From NCBI RefSeq assembly GCF_011388195.1, contig NZ_CP049990.1, positions 1,736,001-1,800,000 on the forward strand: a DNA stretch of 64,000 nt, given 5' to 3'. Of this stretch, positions 16,232-24,911 are shown one piece after another. The position numbers and the translations under genes are program-made. Origin of the DNA: Pusillimonas sp. DMV24BSW_D. GTDB taxonomy: Bacteria; Pseudomonadota; Gammaproteobacteria; Burkholderiales; Burkholderiaceae_B. Positions within the stretch are counted from its first letter, which is position 1. Each line of letters begins with the position of its first letter. The notes beneath the pieces were generated by a model. It was not told the origin of the DNA and did not search any database. It saw only the letters and a program-made list of their open reading frames with translations.

Positions 16232-17497
16232 ATGTTTGCTTTGGTCGAAGCCTGGCATGCCGGTTTATTCAGGCGTCGTTACTGGCTTCCCAATATCGTG
16301 GCAGGCCTGATCGTCGGCGTGGTGGCACTTCCGTTAGGTATGGCGTTTGCCATTGCTTCCGGGGTAAAGCCGGAGCAAGGCTTGTATACGGCAATTGTCG
16401 CGGGCTTGTGCGTGTCAGTGTTCGGCGGCAGCCGGGTGCAAATTGCGGGGCCCACCGGTGCATTTATTGTTATCTTGGCCGATATTGTTGCGCGCCATGG
16501 TATCGATGGTTTGCAAATCGCGACGCTCATGGCGGGCGCTATTCTGGTATTGCTTGCACTTTTTCGTTTGGGCGGCGTGATCCCGTATATTCCCCCTCCT
16601 GTGATCATTGGCTTTACCGCCGGTATTGGTGTAATTATCTGGGTTGGACAATGGAAAGACTTTTTCGGTTTGCCGGTTGCACCTGAAGGGCATTTTCACC
16701 AAAAGTTATGGGCGTTAGTTCAGGCGTTTCCTGATCTAAGCTGGGCTGTCACCGCCGTAGCGTTGGTGTCATTGGTGTTGGTGGTTGTGCCAAGATGGTT
16801 GCCTTACCGGTTGGGTCGTATTCCCGGGCCATTGTTAGCCTTGGTTGTCCTGACGCTCATGCAGGCGTTGTTTGGATTTGAATGGTTGCCGACGATCGGT
16901 TCCGTGTATGGCGATATTCCCAGGGCGTTGCCAACGTTTCAAAGCCTCGATTGGGACTATGCGCGCTGGCTTCAATTGTTGGGCCCGGCATTGGCCATTG
17001 CCATGTTGGGCGCAATTGAGTCACTTCTTTCCGCTTCAGTCGCTGATCGCATGGCGGGAACACGCCACCATTCGAATCGAGAGCTGTTTGGGCAAGGGTT
17101 GGCTAATATTTTTTCCCCTTTGTTCGGCGGGTTCGCGGCAACCGGCGCCATCGCACGCACGGCAACCAATATCCGCAGCGGCGGGTCAAGCCCCATCGCC
17201 GGTATCGTCCATGCCGTGACGTTAATCCTGATTATTCTTGTTTTGGCGCCTTACGCCGGCCATGTTCCACTTGCAACATTGGCTGCAATATTGTTCGTCG
17301 TGGCATGGAATATGAGTGAAATACCGCATGCATTGACACTTTTTCGTCGTGCGTCGTGGCTCGATACGTTGACGTTGCTGGTTACCTTCGCTCTAACCGT
17401 ATTTTTCGATTTGGTCGTGGCGGTGTGTGTAGGGGTGGTGTTGTCGTGGCTGCAGTTTATTCCCCGGCTGAAACCACACAAAAATACAACGGGTTAA
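16232..17497 (+). CDS. SulP-family anion permease without STAS domain
   Basis: A 421-residue multi-helix permease of the SLC26/SulP family; IAGPTGAFIVILADIV and the early LPLGMAFAIASGVKPEQGLYTAIVAG are the family signatures, and GGFAATGAIARTATNIRSGG is the conserved later segment. Usual members are 500-570 residues because a cytoplasmic STAS domain follows; here the protein ends right after the last helix (FIPRLKPHKNTTG). No separate STAS gene follows. Members carry sulfate, bicarbonate, fumarate or other anions; the substrate is not clear. AAGGTA precedes the ATG. Confidence 0.85.
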   Translation: MFALVEAWHAGLFRRRYWLPNIVAGLIVGVVALPLGMAFAIASGVKPEQGLYTAIVAGLCVSVFGGSRVQIAGPTGAFIVILADIVARHGIDGLQIATLMAGAILVLLALFRLGGVIPYIPPPVIIGFTAGIGVIIWVGQWKDFFGLPVAPEGHFHQKLWALVQAFPDLSWAVTAVALVSLVLVVVPRWLPYRLGRIPGPLLALVVLTLMQALFGFEWLPTIGSVYGDIPRALPTFQSLDWDYARWLQLLGPALAIAMLGAIESLLSASVADRMAGTRHHSNRELFGQGLANIFSPLFGGFAATGAIARTATNIRSGGSSPIAGIVHAVTLILIILVLAPYAGHVPLATLAAILFVVAWNMSEIPHALTLFRRASWLDTLTLLVTFALTVFFDLVVAVCVGVVLSWLQFIPRLKPHKNTTG

Positions 17498-17691
17498 TTA
17501 TTGGTTTTTACCGTGTTAGGCGGTTCAGTTGGTTCCGAGGTGTAATTGACGCCGTGATCAGCCAGATAACCACGAATCAGTTGCCTGACAACCTGCGACG
17601 GGGTGATGTCTTGGGCGGCGCACAGTTGTTCGAACGCTTCTTTTTTGCGCGGGTCGATCAGCACTGTGAGCCGGGCCGTTTTGTTTTCCAT
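17494..17691 (-). CDS. Small ribbon-helix-helix-type protein
   Basis: A 65-residue protein with the pattern of a CopG/ribbon-helix-helix DNA-binding fold: a beta strand (TARLTVLID) then two helices (RKKEAFEQLCAAQ and SQVVRQLIRGYLADHG). Its stop overlaps the end of the SulP gene on the other strand. No toxin gene is next to it, so it is more likely a stand-alone regulator or an orphan antitoxin-like protein. It might act on a nearby gene, but there is no evidence for a target. Confidence 0.6.
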   Translation of the reverse strand: MENKTARLTVLIDPRKKEAFEQLCAAQDITPSQVVRQLIRGYLADHGVNYTSEPTEPPNTVKTNN

Positions 17692-17705
17692 AATAGTACG
17701 CCTGG

Positions 17706-18269
17706 CTATTTAAGCATGAGATATTCGGTGGGATTGTCGGGGCACGCACCCAAGCCGCATTCTAAAAAAGTGGAAGCGAGATTGCCCACGATCATGAGCA
17801 CGAACAACCACATTATTAAGCGAACCATCCCGTTGGGTGGTGTGGTAACAACGGTGCCGTTCAGGGTGCGGTCAAGCATTAGCATAACTGCGCAGTAAGC
17901 AATAATGATTACGAACAGAATGAGAGCCCAGGTATAGAAGTGCATGCCAAGAAAAGGGCTGCCGAATCCTGGATCGCCCGGTGCGATGTGCAGCAAAGTT
18001 TGGCGACCGGAGGCGATTGCACCACCAATGGCCGATAAAATTGTAATGCCGTAATGCATGGGCGACGAACCGAAACGGGCGTTCAGCAAAAAGCCGATCC
18101 CCACCAGCATGAAAGCCACGCGCTGAAGCAGGCAAAGGGGGCAGGGTAGTTCGTTATACGCAAACTGCCAGACAAAAGCGAAGGCCAGTACGAAAGTAAT
18201 TCCGATCAGCCCCAACGTATTCAGAAAACGGGGAAAAGTGAATGCAGCACTAACGTGATAATTGCTCAT
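17706..18269 (-). CDS. dsbB: DsbB-family disulfide bond formation protein
   Basis: A 187-residue inner membrane protein with about five hydrophobic helices. The first redox pair is CPLC right after helix 1, in ELPCPLCLLQRVAF. The second pair is not in a central loop as in E. coli DsbB but at the C-terminus (LECGLGACPDNP), which the five-helix topology would also place in the periplasm. Such proteins pass electrons from a DsbA-like oxidase to quinone. AAGG precedes the ATG. The DUF5993-like gene lies eight bases upstream on the same strand and is likely cotranscribed. Confidence 0.85.
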   Translation of the reverse strand: MSNYHVSAAFTFPRFLNTLGLIGITFVLAFAFVWQFAYNELPCPLCLLQRVAFMLVGIGFLLNARFGSSPMHYGITILSAIGGAIASGRQTLLHIAPGDPGFGSPFLGMHFYTWALILFVIIIAYCAVMLMLDRTLNGTVVTTPPNGMVRLIMWLFVLMIVGNLASTFLECGLGACPDNPTEYLMLK

Positions 18270-18276
18270 GGTAGCC

Positions 18277-18435
18277 TTAGAGTGAAATCGGCAAAGAGTC
18301 AGTCATGTGGTATTGGCACCATGCAATAAATATAACGAATGTTATAAACCACGCCCACAGGCAGGCGCGCCGTTTGCCCATAACGCCGAGCCAGGCGGCG
18401 ATGGCGCCGGTGAGAAATGGCAAAACCATGATCAT
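18277..18435 (-). CDS. DUF5993-like small membrane protein
   Basis: A 52-residue protein, MIMVLPFLTGAIAAWLGVMG at the start, with two hydrophobic stretches and the WCQYHMTDSL end. The ATG at 18435 is preceded by AGGGGA; a longer frame starts further up without such a site. Its position directly before a dsbB gene matches small DUF5993 proteins that I recall next to dsbB-type genes, so a helper role in disulphide formation or quinone access can be proposed but not shown. Confidence 0.6.
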   Translation of the reverse strand: MIMVLPFLTGAIAAWLGVMGKRRACLWAWFITFVIFIAWCQYHMTDSLPISL

Positions 18436-18510
18436 TTTGTGTCCCCTATTTTCAATGCCACATAATGTAACGGCATTTTCCCGCATAAATGTATCAGGGT
18501 TTGCCGCAGG

Positions 18511-18978
18511 TTACGATTGCACTGCAGGAAATTCATCGTCGCTCATGAAAGCATACCGAATTGCATCAATCAAGCTGATTATGACGACCAGAGGCGCGAA
18601 CACCCACAAAATAATCAAATAAATAATTCCCCAGCCGATCTGGCCCAGATAAAAACGGTGGGCGCCCAGCCAGCCCAGGAAAATTGCCAGGATAATCGCC
18701 ATTTTGCGGGTGCTGACGCCACGGGCCAGTTTTTCACCCTGATGCCGAATGAGCCAAACGCTGATTGGAACGGTTAAAACCAATGCAATGATAATTTTGG
18801 TGAAATGCGTGCGAACAAATATTTCAACCGCGTACCAGACATCCGCGAAATTATGGATAACCAGGCCGGTTAAGTGGTTGAGCCAACGCAGCATTTGGGT
18901 ACCCACTGTTTCGCCAAAGGTGAGTGCGACCAAAACAATGATGAAGACTGCAATAGGGATCAGGGCTTTACGCAGCAT
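18511..18978 (-). CDS. TM2 domain-containing membrane protein
   Basis: A 155-residue protein. The last 65 residues form a TM2 domain: STRKMAIILAIFLGWLGAHRFYLGQ, then two helices and the DAIRYAFMSDDEF tail. The first 90 residues hold two further helices and are not a known domain. TM2 proteins have no firmly known role in bacteria. It is a single gene in front of the dsbB pair, on the same strand. Confidence 0.75.
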   Translation of the reverse strand: MLRKALIPIAVFIIVLVALTFGETVGTQMLRWLNHLTGLVIHNFADVWYAVEIFVRTHFTKIIIALVLTVPISVWLIRHQGEKLARGVSTRKMAIILAIFLGWLGAHRFYLGQIGWGIIYLIILWVFAPLVVIISLIDAIRYAFMSDDEFPAVQS

Positions 18979-19011
18979 AAATATCTCGATGTTTCCGTGT
19001 TCGAAGAGTGC

Positions 19012-20109
19012 TCATAGTTTAGCGGTTGCGCCGGCGGAAGGAGTGAGTTTCCATAGGCTGGTTACTTCGCGGGCGCGCGCTTCATATAAAGGGTCGTTTG
19101 TATTTTTGGATTTCGCGTGTCCGGGCTTGGTGTCAAGGCGCTCAATGACGCGTAAGCCAAGCTTTTCAGCCAAATAGGGTATGAAGTCTGGTGGGCGAAG
19201 TTGAATAAGTTCGGCCAGGTTCGACATCACCAGCCATACTTGGCCGTTTGGATTCAGGTGTTGTGTTACTTGCGATAAAAACCTTTCCAGCATTTCGTTG
19301 CCGGGATCATATACCGCGGCTTCTATTGGCGATGTTGGGCGTGCGGGTATCCAAGGTGGATTGCAGACGATCAAATCGGCGAGTGCGGGTTGCGGCGGGA
19401 ATAAGTCGGCCTGAACCAGCCGAATGGCATGTTGAAGCTTTAGACGCGCGAAATTCTCAGCGGCACAAATAATGGCATCTTCACTGGTATCGGTAGCGAT
19501 AACTTCCGGGACGCCGCGTTGCGCGAGAATGGCCGCGATGACTCCGCTACCCGTTCCGATGTCGAATGCGCACTGAGTGTTCGCCGGCAGTTTCGCGGTC
19601 TGGATCAGGTTCAGATATTCTCCCCGCACCGGTGAAAAAACGCCGTAGCGAACATGAATAGGCTCGGGCAGTGCGGGAATATGGACCCCTTTGTTTTGCC
19701 AGGCGTAGGCGCTGAGCGCACCTTGAACCATACGAAGCGGGATCAGGGTTTCGTTTGAGAGTTCGCCGAAGGCCGCCTCACATGCGCCTCGAAGATCGGG
19801 CGCTCGTTTCAAGTCGAGTGCGTATTCAGGGCCCACTTTAATAAGTAGTCGGTTTAAAAGGCTGGCCTTTTGAGACTGAAACATGCGATAGCGGTGAAAC
19901 GCCTCTGCGTTAATGGGCCCTGACTGCTGTTTGCGTTTTTTATCGGTGCGCCGCTTTAAGGCTGACAGCAATTGAATGCCATTGTGGTAATCGCCCGACC
20001 AAAGCAGATGCGCGCCTTGGTTGATCCATTGATAGGCGTTGTCGGCAGTGCAATCGTCGGCGATTGGGTATAAATGCTTTGGGGTGATGGTTGGCAGGGG
20101 CGTGGGCAT
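19012..20109 (-). CDS. Class I SAM-dependent methyltransferase
   Basis: A 365-residue protein with a 170-residue N-terminal domain and a Rossmann methyltransferase domain. Motif I is FDIGTGSGVIAAILA, motif II ends in ATDTSED, and motif IV is DLIVCNPPWIPARP. The NPPW motif points to N-methylation of an amide or base, as in PrmC/HemK, RlmG and N6-adenine enzymes. The N-terminal domain does not let me choose the substrate. It starts 10 bases after the stop of glpK, so it may be a downstream operon member. Confidence 0.75.
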   Translation of the reverse strand: MPTPLPTITPKHLYPIADDCTADNAYQWINQGAHLLWSGDYHNGIQLLSALKRRTDKKRKQQSGPINAEAFHRYRMFQSQKASLLNRLLIKVGPEYALDLKRAPDLRGACEAAFGELSNETLIPLRMVQGALSAYAWQNKGVHIPALPEPIHVRYGVFSPVRGEYLNLIQTAKLPANTQCAFDIGTGSGVIAAILAQRGVPEVIATDTSEDAIICAAENFARLKLQHAIRLVQADLFPPQPALADLIVCNPPWIPARPTSPIEAAVYDPGNEMLERFLSQVTQHLNPNGQVWLVMSNLAELIQLRPPDFIPYLAEKLGLRVIERLDTKPGHAKSKNTNDPLYEARAREVTSLWKLTPSAGATAKL

Positions 20110-20118
20110 AACACTAAA

Positions 20119-21624
20119 TTATTGAGGAACACAGGCTTGGCGAACAGCAAACTCCCATTGGGCCATTTTCCCGGCAGCCTCGTCGCGTGTCATTGAAGGC
20201 GTGAAACAAGTGTCAGTCTGCCACAATTCGGCCAGTTCGTCGGTGTGGCTGTATATTCCCGCGTTCAAGCCCGCCAACCATGCGGCGCCCAAGGCGGTTG
20301 TTTCGGTTACCGCCGGACGAATAACCGGGATACCCAATAAGTCGGCCTGAAATTGCATTAATAAATTATTGCTGCTGGCGCCACCGTCTACCCGCAGTTC
20401 TGAAAGCTCCGCCCGCGCGGTTGCTTGGGCATCGCGATTCATTGCTTGTAATAGCGCGGTACTTTGGAACGCAATACTCTCAAGTGCTGCGCGGGCAATA
20501 TGTGCGAGTGTCGTGCCGCGTGTTAGCCCGGTAATGGTGCCTCGGGCATCGGGTTGCCAATAGGGAGCGCCCAATCCCGAGAAAGCCGGAACGACGGTAA
20601 CCCCGCCGTTATCGGGCACACTGCGGGCTAGCTTTTCGATATCGGCGCTACGTTCGAAAGCGTGCAAGCCGTCGCGCAGCCACTGAACGACGGCACCGCC
20701 TACAAAAACACTGCCCTCGGCGGCATAACTGGGTGAGCTCAACGTTGATTGTGCATTAAGTGTGGTGATCAACCCATTAGCTGATAGCTGAAATGTGCCG
20801 CCTGAGTTCATCAGGGCAAAGCAGCCGGTGCCGTAGGTATTTTTAGCCATGCCCGGTTTAAAACATGCCTGGCCGAAAAGGGCGCTTTGTTGATCGCCTG
20901 CCATTCCATTTATGGGAATTGGGTGGCCAAGCCATTGCGGGTCGGCAAAACCAAATTGATGCGCGGACGGGTGAACTTCCGGAAAATATGAGGATTTCAG
21001 TTCGAACAAATCAAGCAGCAATGTGTCCCAATGGTTTTCGCGAATATTGAAAAGCAAAGTGCGCGATGCATTGGTTAAATCGGTAGCGAAATTGGCGCCT
21101 TTGGTTAGGTTCCAGAGTAGCCAGGAATCAACGGTTCCCAGTGCCAGGTGGCCGGCGTCGGCGCAGGCCTTTGCGGCAGGTATGTGGTCGAGTATCCACT
21201 TGGCTTTGCCCGCCGAGAAATAGGCGTCGATACGCAAACCGCTGCGCGATTGGACCAGAGCCTCGTGCCCGGATTCTATAAGTTGTTCACACAAGGCTTG
21301 TGTGCGCCGGTCTTGCCAGACCAGTGCCGGGCACAATGGCTCGCCGGTTAGCCGGTTCCAGGCAACCAGTGTTTCTCGTTGGTTTGTTATTCCAATGGTC
21401 AGAATATCCCGGGCGGAAATGCCGGCGCGTGCAATGACATTTTGCGCCGTTTCGAGCTGGGTACGCCAAAGTGCATGGGGGTCGTGTTCCACCAAGCCGG
21501 GAGCGGGAAAACCAGGCAACACTTCTTTTTGATCAATGGCAATTAATTGCCCGTGCGTGTCGAACAACACGCTGCGCGAGCTTGAAGTGCCTTGATCAAG
21601 TGCCAGTAAATATTTTCTACTCAT
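20119..21624 (-). CDS. glpK: Glycerol kinase
   Basis: A 501-residue FGGY-family kinase that makes sn-glycerol 3-phosphate from glycerol and ATP in the cytoplasm. It begins with the ALDQGTSSSRSVLFD phosphate loop; later GITNQRETLVAWNRLTGEP, the SSYFPEV segment and the FSGLGAPYWQPDARGTITGLTRG region match GlpK closely. The length equals the family norm. The glycerol facilitator and glpD are not next to it. It is divergent from flhD across a 392-base AT-rich region. Confidence 0.95.
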   Translation of the reverse strand: MSRKYLLALDQGTSSSRSVLFDTHGQLIAIDQKEVLPGFPAPGLVEHDPHALWRTQLETAQNVIARAGISARDILTIGITNQRETLVAWNRLTGEPLCPALVWQDRRTQALCEQLIESGHEALVQSRSGLRIDAYFSAGKAKWILDHIPAAKACADAGHLALGTVDSWLLWNLTKGANFATDLTNASRTLLFNIRENHWDTLLLDLFELKSSYFPEVHPSAHQFGFADPQWLGHPIPINGMAGDQQSALFGQACFKPGMAKNTYGTGCFALMNSGGTFQLSANGLITTLNAQSTLSSPSYAAEGSVFVGGAVVQWLRDGLHAFERSADIEKLARSVPDNGGVTVVPAFSGLGAPYWQPDARGTITGLTRGTTLAHIARAALESIAFQSTALLQAMNRDAQATARAELSELRVDGGASSNNLLMQFQADLLGIPVIRPAVTETTALGAAWLAGLNAGIYSHTDELAELWQTDTCFTPSMTRDEAAGKMAQWEFAVRQACVPQ

Positions 21625-21712
21625 ACATTAAAATTAAATTTAAGTAAATGGGCTTTAAGGCCTAGTCCATTAGTCATCGGTTGTGTTGTACATTTTGTTC
21701 GTCATAAAACAA

Positions 21713-21730
21713 AACTTAACAATTTAAGTT
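21713..21730. repeat. Perfect dyad in the flhDC upstream region
   Basis: AACTTAA and TTAAGTT form seven-base perfect arms around CAAT. It lies about 290 bases before flhD and about 90 bases before the glpK start on the other strand, and may be an operator of either gene. Confidence 0.4.
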
Positions 21731-21750
21731 GGCTTAAAAAGAGCGAAAAA

Positions 21751-21880
21751 GCCTAAGTATTTGTTTTTATTTAATAATTTTTGGTTTGCCTTCGTCTCTT
21801 CTAGTTGCAACTTACTTTGGGCTAAGTGTTTTTCGATATTTTGAGCAATTGGGTGAATCTAGGCCTTTTGGTCTAAGTTT
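21751..21880 (+). repeat. Three direct CTAAGT repeats upstream of flhD
   Basis: The segments GCCTAAGTATTT (21751), GGCTAAGTGTTT (21820) and GTCTAAGTTTCT (21871) share CTAAGT plus a T-rich tail, in the same orientation, spaced about 69 and 51 bases apart. They may be binding sites of a regulator of the flagellar master operon. Confidence 0.35.
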
Positions 21881-22016
21881 CTGATTTATATGAAAAATGG
21901 CCTATTTGTTTTAAATGATTTTTCATTTGTTACCAGCTGTTTGTCATAATCTTGTCGAGATGTTTCACTAGAATTTGAGCCAATCCAATTGTCTCTATCT
22001 TTAAAGGAATACTACC

Positions 22017-22340
22017 GTGTCAGTTCAAACAAATAACATTACGCAGGATATTCAGGAAGTCAACCTGTCGTATCTTATGCTGGCCCAACGTTTGTTACGC
22101 GATAACCTGGCAAGCGGTATGTTCCGCCTGGGTATTGGTAAAGATGCCGCCGATATTCTTTTGCAACTTTCTCCGGCACAGTTGGTTCGCCTGGCAAGTT
22201 CAAGTTCATTGGTTTGCGGTTTCCGCCTTGATGATGCGGCATTGCTTACTTCTTTAACACGCGGTGTGCTCGACGGCGTTTTGCAGCAAGCTCACTCCAC
22301 TATATTGCTGTCGCGTCGCGAAGAAGTTGCGGCTTCGTGA
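22017..22340 (+). CDS. flhD: Flagellar master transcription regulator FlhD
   Basis: A 107-residue protein; with FlhC it forms the FlhD4C2 complex that turns on class II flagellar promoters with sigma-70. [21 protein letters not shown] and [25 protein letters not shown] match the family closely. The start is GTG, with AAAGGAA eight bases upstream. It is followed by flhC after 33 bases. Because it is the top of the flagellar cascade, the AT-rich region in front of it is where environmental control is expected. Confidence 0.93.
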   Translation: MSVQTNNITQDIQEVNLSYLMLAQRLLRDNLASGMFRLGIGKDAADILLQLSPAQLVRLASSSSLVCGFRLDDAALLTSLTRGVLDGVLQQAHSTILLSRREEVAAS

Positions 22341-22373
22341 TAAAGCCGTCTGATTCGTTCTAAGGATATCGTC

Positions 22374-22946
22374 ATGGCCATTAAAAGCGTCGCTAAAGAA
22401 GCCGAAGAAATAATGCTGGCTTCACAAATGGTTTCGTTGGGGGCCCGTCTCCAAGTGCTTCAGGCGGAAACTTCGCTTAGTTACGACCGGCTCGCGAAAC
22501 TTTATCGCGAAGTTAAAGGTTGCTCGCCTCCCAAGGGAATGTTGCCATTCTCGGTTGATTGGTTCATGACGTGGCTTCCTAATATTCATTCAAGCCTTTT
22601 TTACAATATTTATTCGTATATTCACGAGCATACGCCTTCAAAGAACGCTTACGCGCTTATTGAGGCCTACAAGGTTTACCTGGAGCAGGCCGGGGCCGGT
22701 CGCGGTGGCGTTGATACTTCGGAGCCCTTGCTGAGTTTTACCCGTGCCTGGATGTTGGTTAGGTTTTTTGAAAGTGGTCTGTTGCAATTATCTCAGTGTG
22801 AGCGTTGTACAGGGCATTTTGTTGCGCATGCCCACGACCCTCAGAAAGGCTTTGTTTGCGCGATATGCCGGCCCCCACCGAGAGCGGGTAAAACACGCGC
22901 CAATCGCGCGCGTCGCAAGGCCGAGGAGCCGGTTGTAACCGTTTGA
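22374..22946 (+). CDS. flhC: Flagellar master transcription regulator FlhC
   Basis: A 190-residue partner of FlhD that gives DNA binding. The zinc site is formed by C142, C145, C162 and C165 (CERC and CAIC). The N-terminal EAEEIMLASQMVSLGARLQVL helix and the LPFSVDWFMTWLPNIHSSLFYNIY region are typical. The last 20 residues are very basic. A terminator follows within 40 bases, so flhDC is its own transcript. Confidence 0.93.
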   Translation: MAIKSVAKEAEEIMLASQMVSLGARLQVLQAETSLSYDRLAKLYREVKGCSPPKGMLPFSVDWFMTWLPNIHSSLFYNIYSYIHEHTPSKNAYALIEAYKVYLEQAGAGRGGVDTSEPLLSFTRAWMLVRFFESGLLQLSQCERCTGHFVAHAHDPQKGFVCAICRPPPRAGKTRANRARRKAEEPVVTV

Positions 22947-22984
22947 ATGCCCTGTTTGGTTTTTTAGCCGCCGGATTTAGGTGT

Positions 22985-23010
22985 AAAAATGCCCGTTGAC
23001 GGGCATTTTT
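22985..23010. terminator. Rho-independent terminator after flhDC
   Basis: AAAAATGCCCG and CGGGCATTTTT are perfect complements around TTGA, giving an eleven-pair stem with A and T tracts on both sides. It separates flhDC from motA, which therefore needs its own promoter or read-through. Confidence 0.85.
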
Positions 23011-23067
23011 ATTTTGGGTGAATCAGGCGATGATAGTGCGCTCATAGGATTAATCAGAGGTTTACCC

Positions 23068-23937
23068 GTGCTGATATTGTTAGGTTTTGTCATCGTCTTT
23101 GTGTCGGTTTTCGGCAGCTATGTGGGGTTGGGAGGCTATCTTGGCGCCTTGTATCAGCCGTTCGAATTCGTTTTAATTGGGGGCGCGGCGCTGGGTGCCT
23201 ACCTGGCGGCGAACAACATGCGCTCCATCAAGCTGTTGCTCAAGGCCATCCCGGGAATATTTCGCCGCACGCCTTACGACAAAGCCCTGTATATGGAACT
23301 TATGGCGCTGCTTTTTGTATTGTTGAACAAAGCGCGTCGCGACGGCCTGATGACGATTGAGGCCGACATCGAAGAGCCGGATAAAAGTCCGGTTTTTGCG
23401 GAGTATCCCCGAATTTTGAAAGATCATCATTTGGTCGAGTTCATAACCGACTATATGCGTTTGATGATTAGCGGCAATATGAGTCCCTTTGAAATCGAAA
23501 CCTTAATGGACCAGGAGCTGGATGCCCACCATCAGGAAGTCAGCGTTCCATCGCGTGCTTTATCGGTTGTTGCCGATGCGCTTCCCGCCTTCGGGATCGT
23601 AGCAGCGGTGCTGGGCGTCATTAAAGCGCTGGCCTCGGTTGATCAGCCTCCTGCCGTTTTGGCCGATCTTATTTCCAAAGCCATGGTCGGGACGTTTTTG
23701 GGTATTTTGCTGGCCTACGGGTTTGTGGCACCGGCCGCTTCAGCCATGGAGCGGCGCAACGAAGCTTCGTTGAAGGTGCTTGAGTGCATTAAAGTTACAT
23801 TACTTGCCTATATGAACGGTTACCCGCCGCAGTTGGCGGTTGAGTTCGGGCGCAAGGTGTTGTTCTCTGATGAGCGTCCGTCGTTCCAGGAACTGGAAGA
23901 GCATGTGCGTCAGGCGCGCTCGGCAGGTCGTAAGTAA
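23068..23937 (+). CDS. motA: Flagellar stator protein MotA
   Basis: A 289-residue inner membrane protein with four helices that forms the proton-driven stator with MotB. The GTG at 23068 is chosen because it is preceded by AGAGG and gives VLILLGFVIVFVSVFGSY, which matches the usual MotA start; a longer frame begins inside the terminator. The proline of DALPAFGIVAAVLGVIKAL and that of FVAPAASAMERRNEA, needed for torque, are present. The cytoplasmic loop is rich in charged residues that contact FliG. motB follows after 14 bases. Confidence 0.93.
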   Translation: MLILLGFVIVFVSVFGSYVGLGGYLGALYQPFEFVLIGGAALGAYLAANNMRSIKLLLKAIPGIFRRTPYDKALYMELMALLFVLLNKARRDGLMTIEADIEEPDKSPVFAEYPRILKDHHLVEFITDYMRLMISGNMSPFEIETLMDQELDAHHQEVSVPSRALSVVADALPAFGIVAAVLGVIKALASVDQPPAVLADLISKAMVGTFLGILLAYGFVAPAASAMERRNEASLKVLECIKVTLLAYMNGYPPQLAVEFGRKVLFSDERPSFQELEEHVRQARSAGRK

Positions 23938-23951
23938 ACAGGGGGAACCTC

Positions 23952-24899
23952 ATGAGTGATGCGCCCCGGATCGTTATACGCCGCAAGCGCCGTGAACACG
24001 CCGCCCATCATGGGGGCGCGTGGAAGATTGCCTATGCCGATTACGTGACGGCGATGATGGCTTTTTTTCTTGTGATGTGGCTGGTTGCGCTTATCCCGCG
24101 GGAGAGTCTAGGGGAAATGGCCGAGTATTTCCGCATGCCGTTAATGGATGCCATTCGTGGCGGTGAGCGAACCAATGACAGTAAATCGATTATTCCTGGG
24201 CAGTCGCCCAGCGTGATTCCGAATAAGAACCCCTTGCCGGTGCGCCCCGCGAATCAGGAGAACGACCAGCGCGATACGCAACGACTGCAGGATTTGAAAA
24301 CCCAGCTCGAAGCGCTCATCGATACTGATCCGGTCTTGCGCCAGTTTCGCCCACAATTGCTGCTCGATATGACACCGGAAGGCTTACGCATTCAAATCGT
24401 CGATCAACAAAATCGGCCCATGTTTCAAATCGGTAGTGCGGTGGTGCAACCTTATATGCGTACCATCTTGCGTGAGCTTGGCCCTTTGTTTAACCAAATT
24501 TCAAATTCGGTGACCATTTCAGGGCATACCGATGCACAACAGTATGCGCGCGGCGAACGTGCCTACAGTAATTGGGAGTTGTCAGCCGACCGGGCCAACG
24601 CGGCACGTCAGGAATTAGTGGCCGGCGGCATGCAAGAAGGTAAGGTCAAACGCATCCTTGGTTTGGCCTCAACCGTTAATCTAATTAAAGATGATCCCAA
24701 TGCCGCCGTTAACCGTCGTATTAGCTTGGTAGTACTCAATCAGCGCACCGAGCGTCGAATCGATCAAGAAAATGCCACAGGTAATTTGTCGGTCGATGCG
24801 CAAGGCAATGTCGCTGAAGCTGTTGAAAATTCCATGGGGGCGTCGGGCTCCGAAGCGGTAACAGGGGCCCGATCGCCGGAAAGCAACCAAACGCGGTAA
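23952..24899 (+). CDS. motB: Flagellar stator protein MotB
   Basis: A 315-residue protein with a single N-terminal helix and a periplasmic OmpA-like domain that binds peptidoglycan. The proton-carrying aspartate is D30 in YADYVTAMMAFFLVMWL. The OmpA domain shows TISGHTDAQQYARGE and NWELSADRANAARQELV. It has a long low-complexity C-terminal tail of about 50 residues. GGGGAA precedes the ATG. It lies between motA and cheA in one run of genes. Confidence 0.93.
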   Translation: MSDAPRIVIRRKRREHAAHHGGAWKIAYADYVTAMMAFFLVMWLVALIPRESLGEMAEYFRMPLMDAIRGGERTNDSKSIIPGQSPSVIPNKNPLPVRPANQENDQRDTQRLQDLKTQLEALIDTDPVLRQFRPQLLLDMTPEGLRIQIVDQQNRPMFQIGSAVVQPYMRTILRELGPLFNQISNSVTISGHTDAQQYARGERAYSNWELSADRANAARQELVAGGMQEGKVKRILGLASTVNLIKDDPNAAVNRRISLVVLNQRTERRIDQENATGNLSVDAQGNVAEAVENSMGASGSEAVTGARSPESNQTR

Positions 24900-24911
24900 A
24901 GAAGGATACTT

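Larger units (their letters stand above)
21625..22016. promoter_or_regulatory. AT-rich control region between glpK and flhD
   Basis: This 392-base gap has no gene. It is clearly more AT-rich than its neighbours and should hold the promoters of flhDC (plus) and glpK (minus). It contains a perfect AACTTAA-CAAT-TTAAGTT dyad and three copies of a CTAAGT motif, listed separately. It ends with AAAGGAA before the GTG start of flhD. I could not assign a -35/-10 pair with confidence. Confidence 0.6.

Noticed and set aside
17494-17691. Toxin-antitoxin module at the small ribbon-helix-helix gene
   Set aside because: No toxin-like frame lies next to it; neighbours are SulP and dsbB genes.
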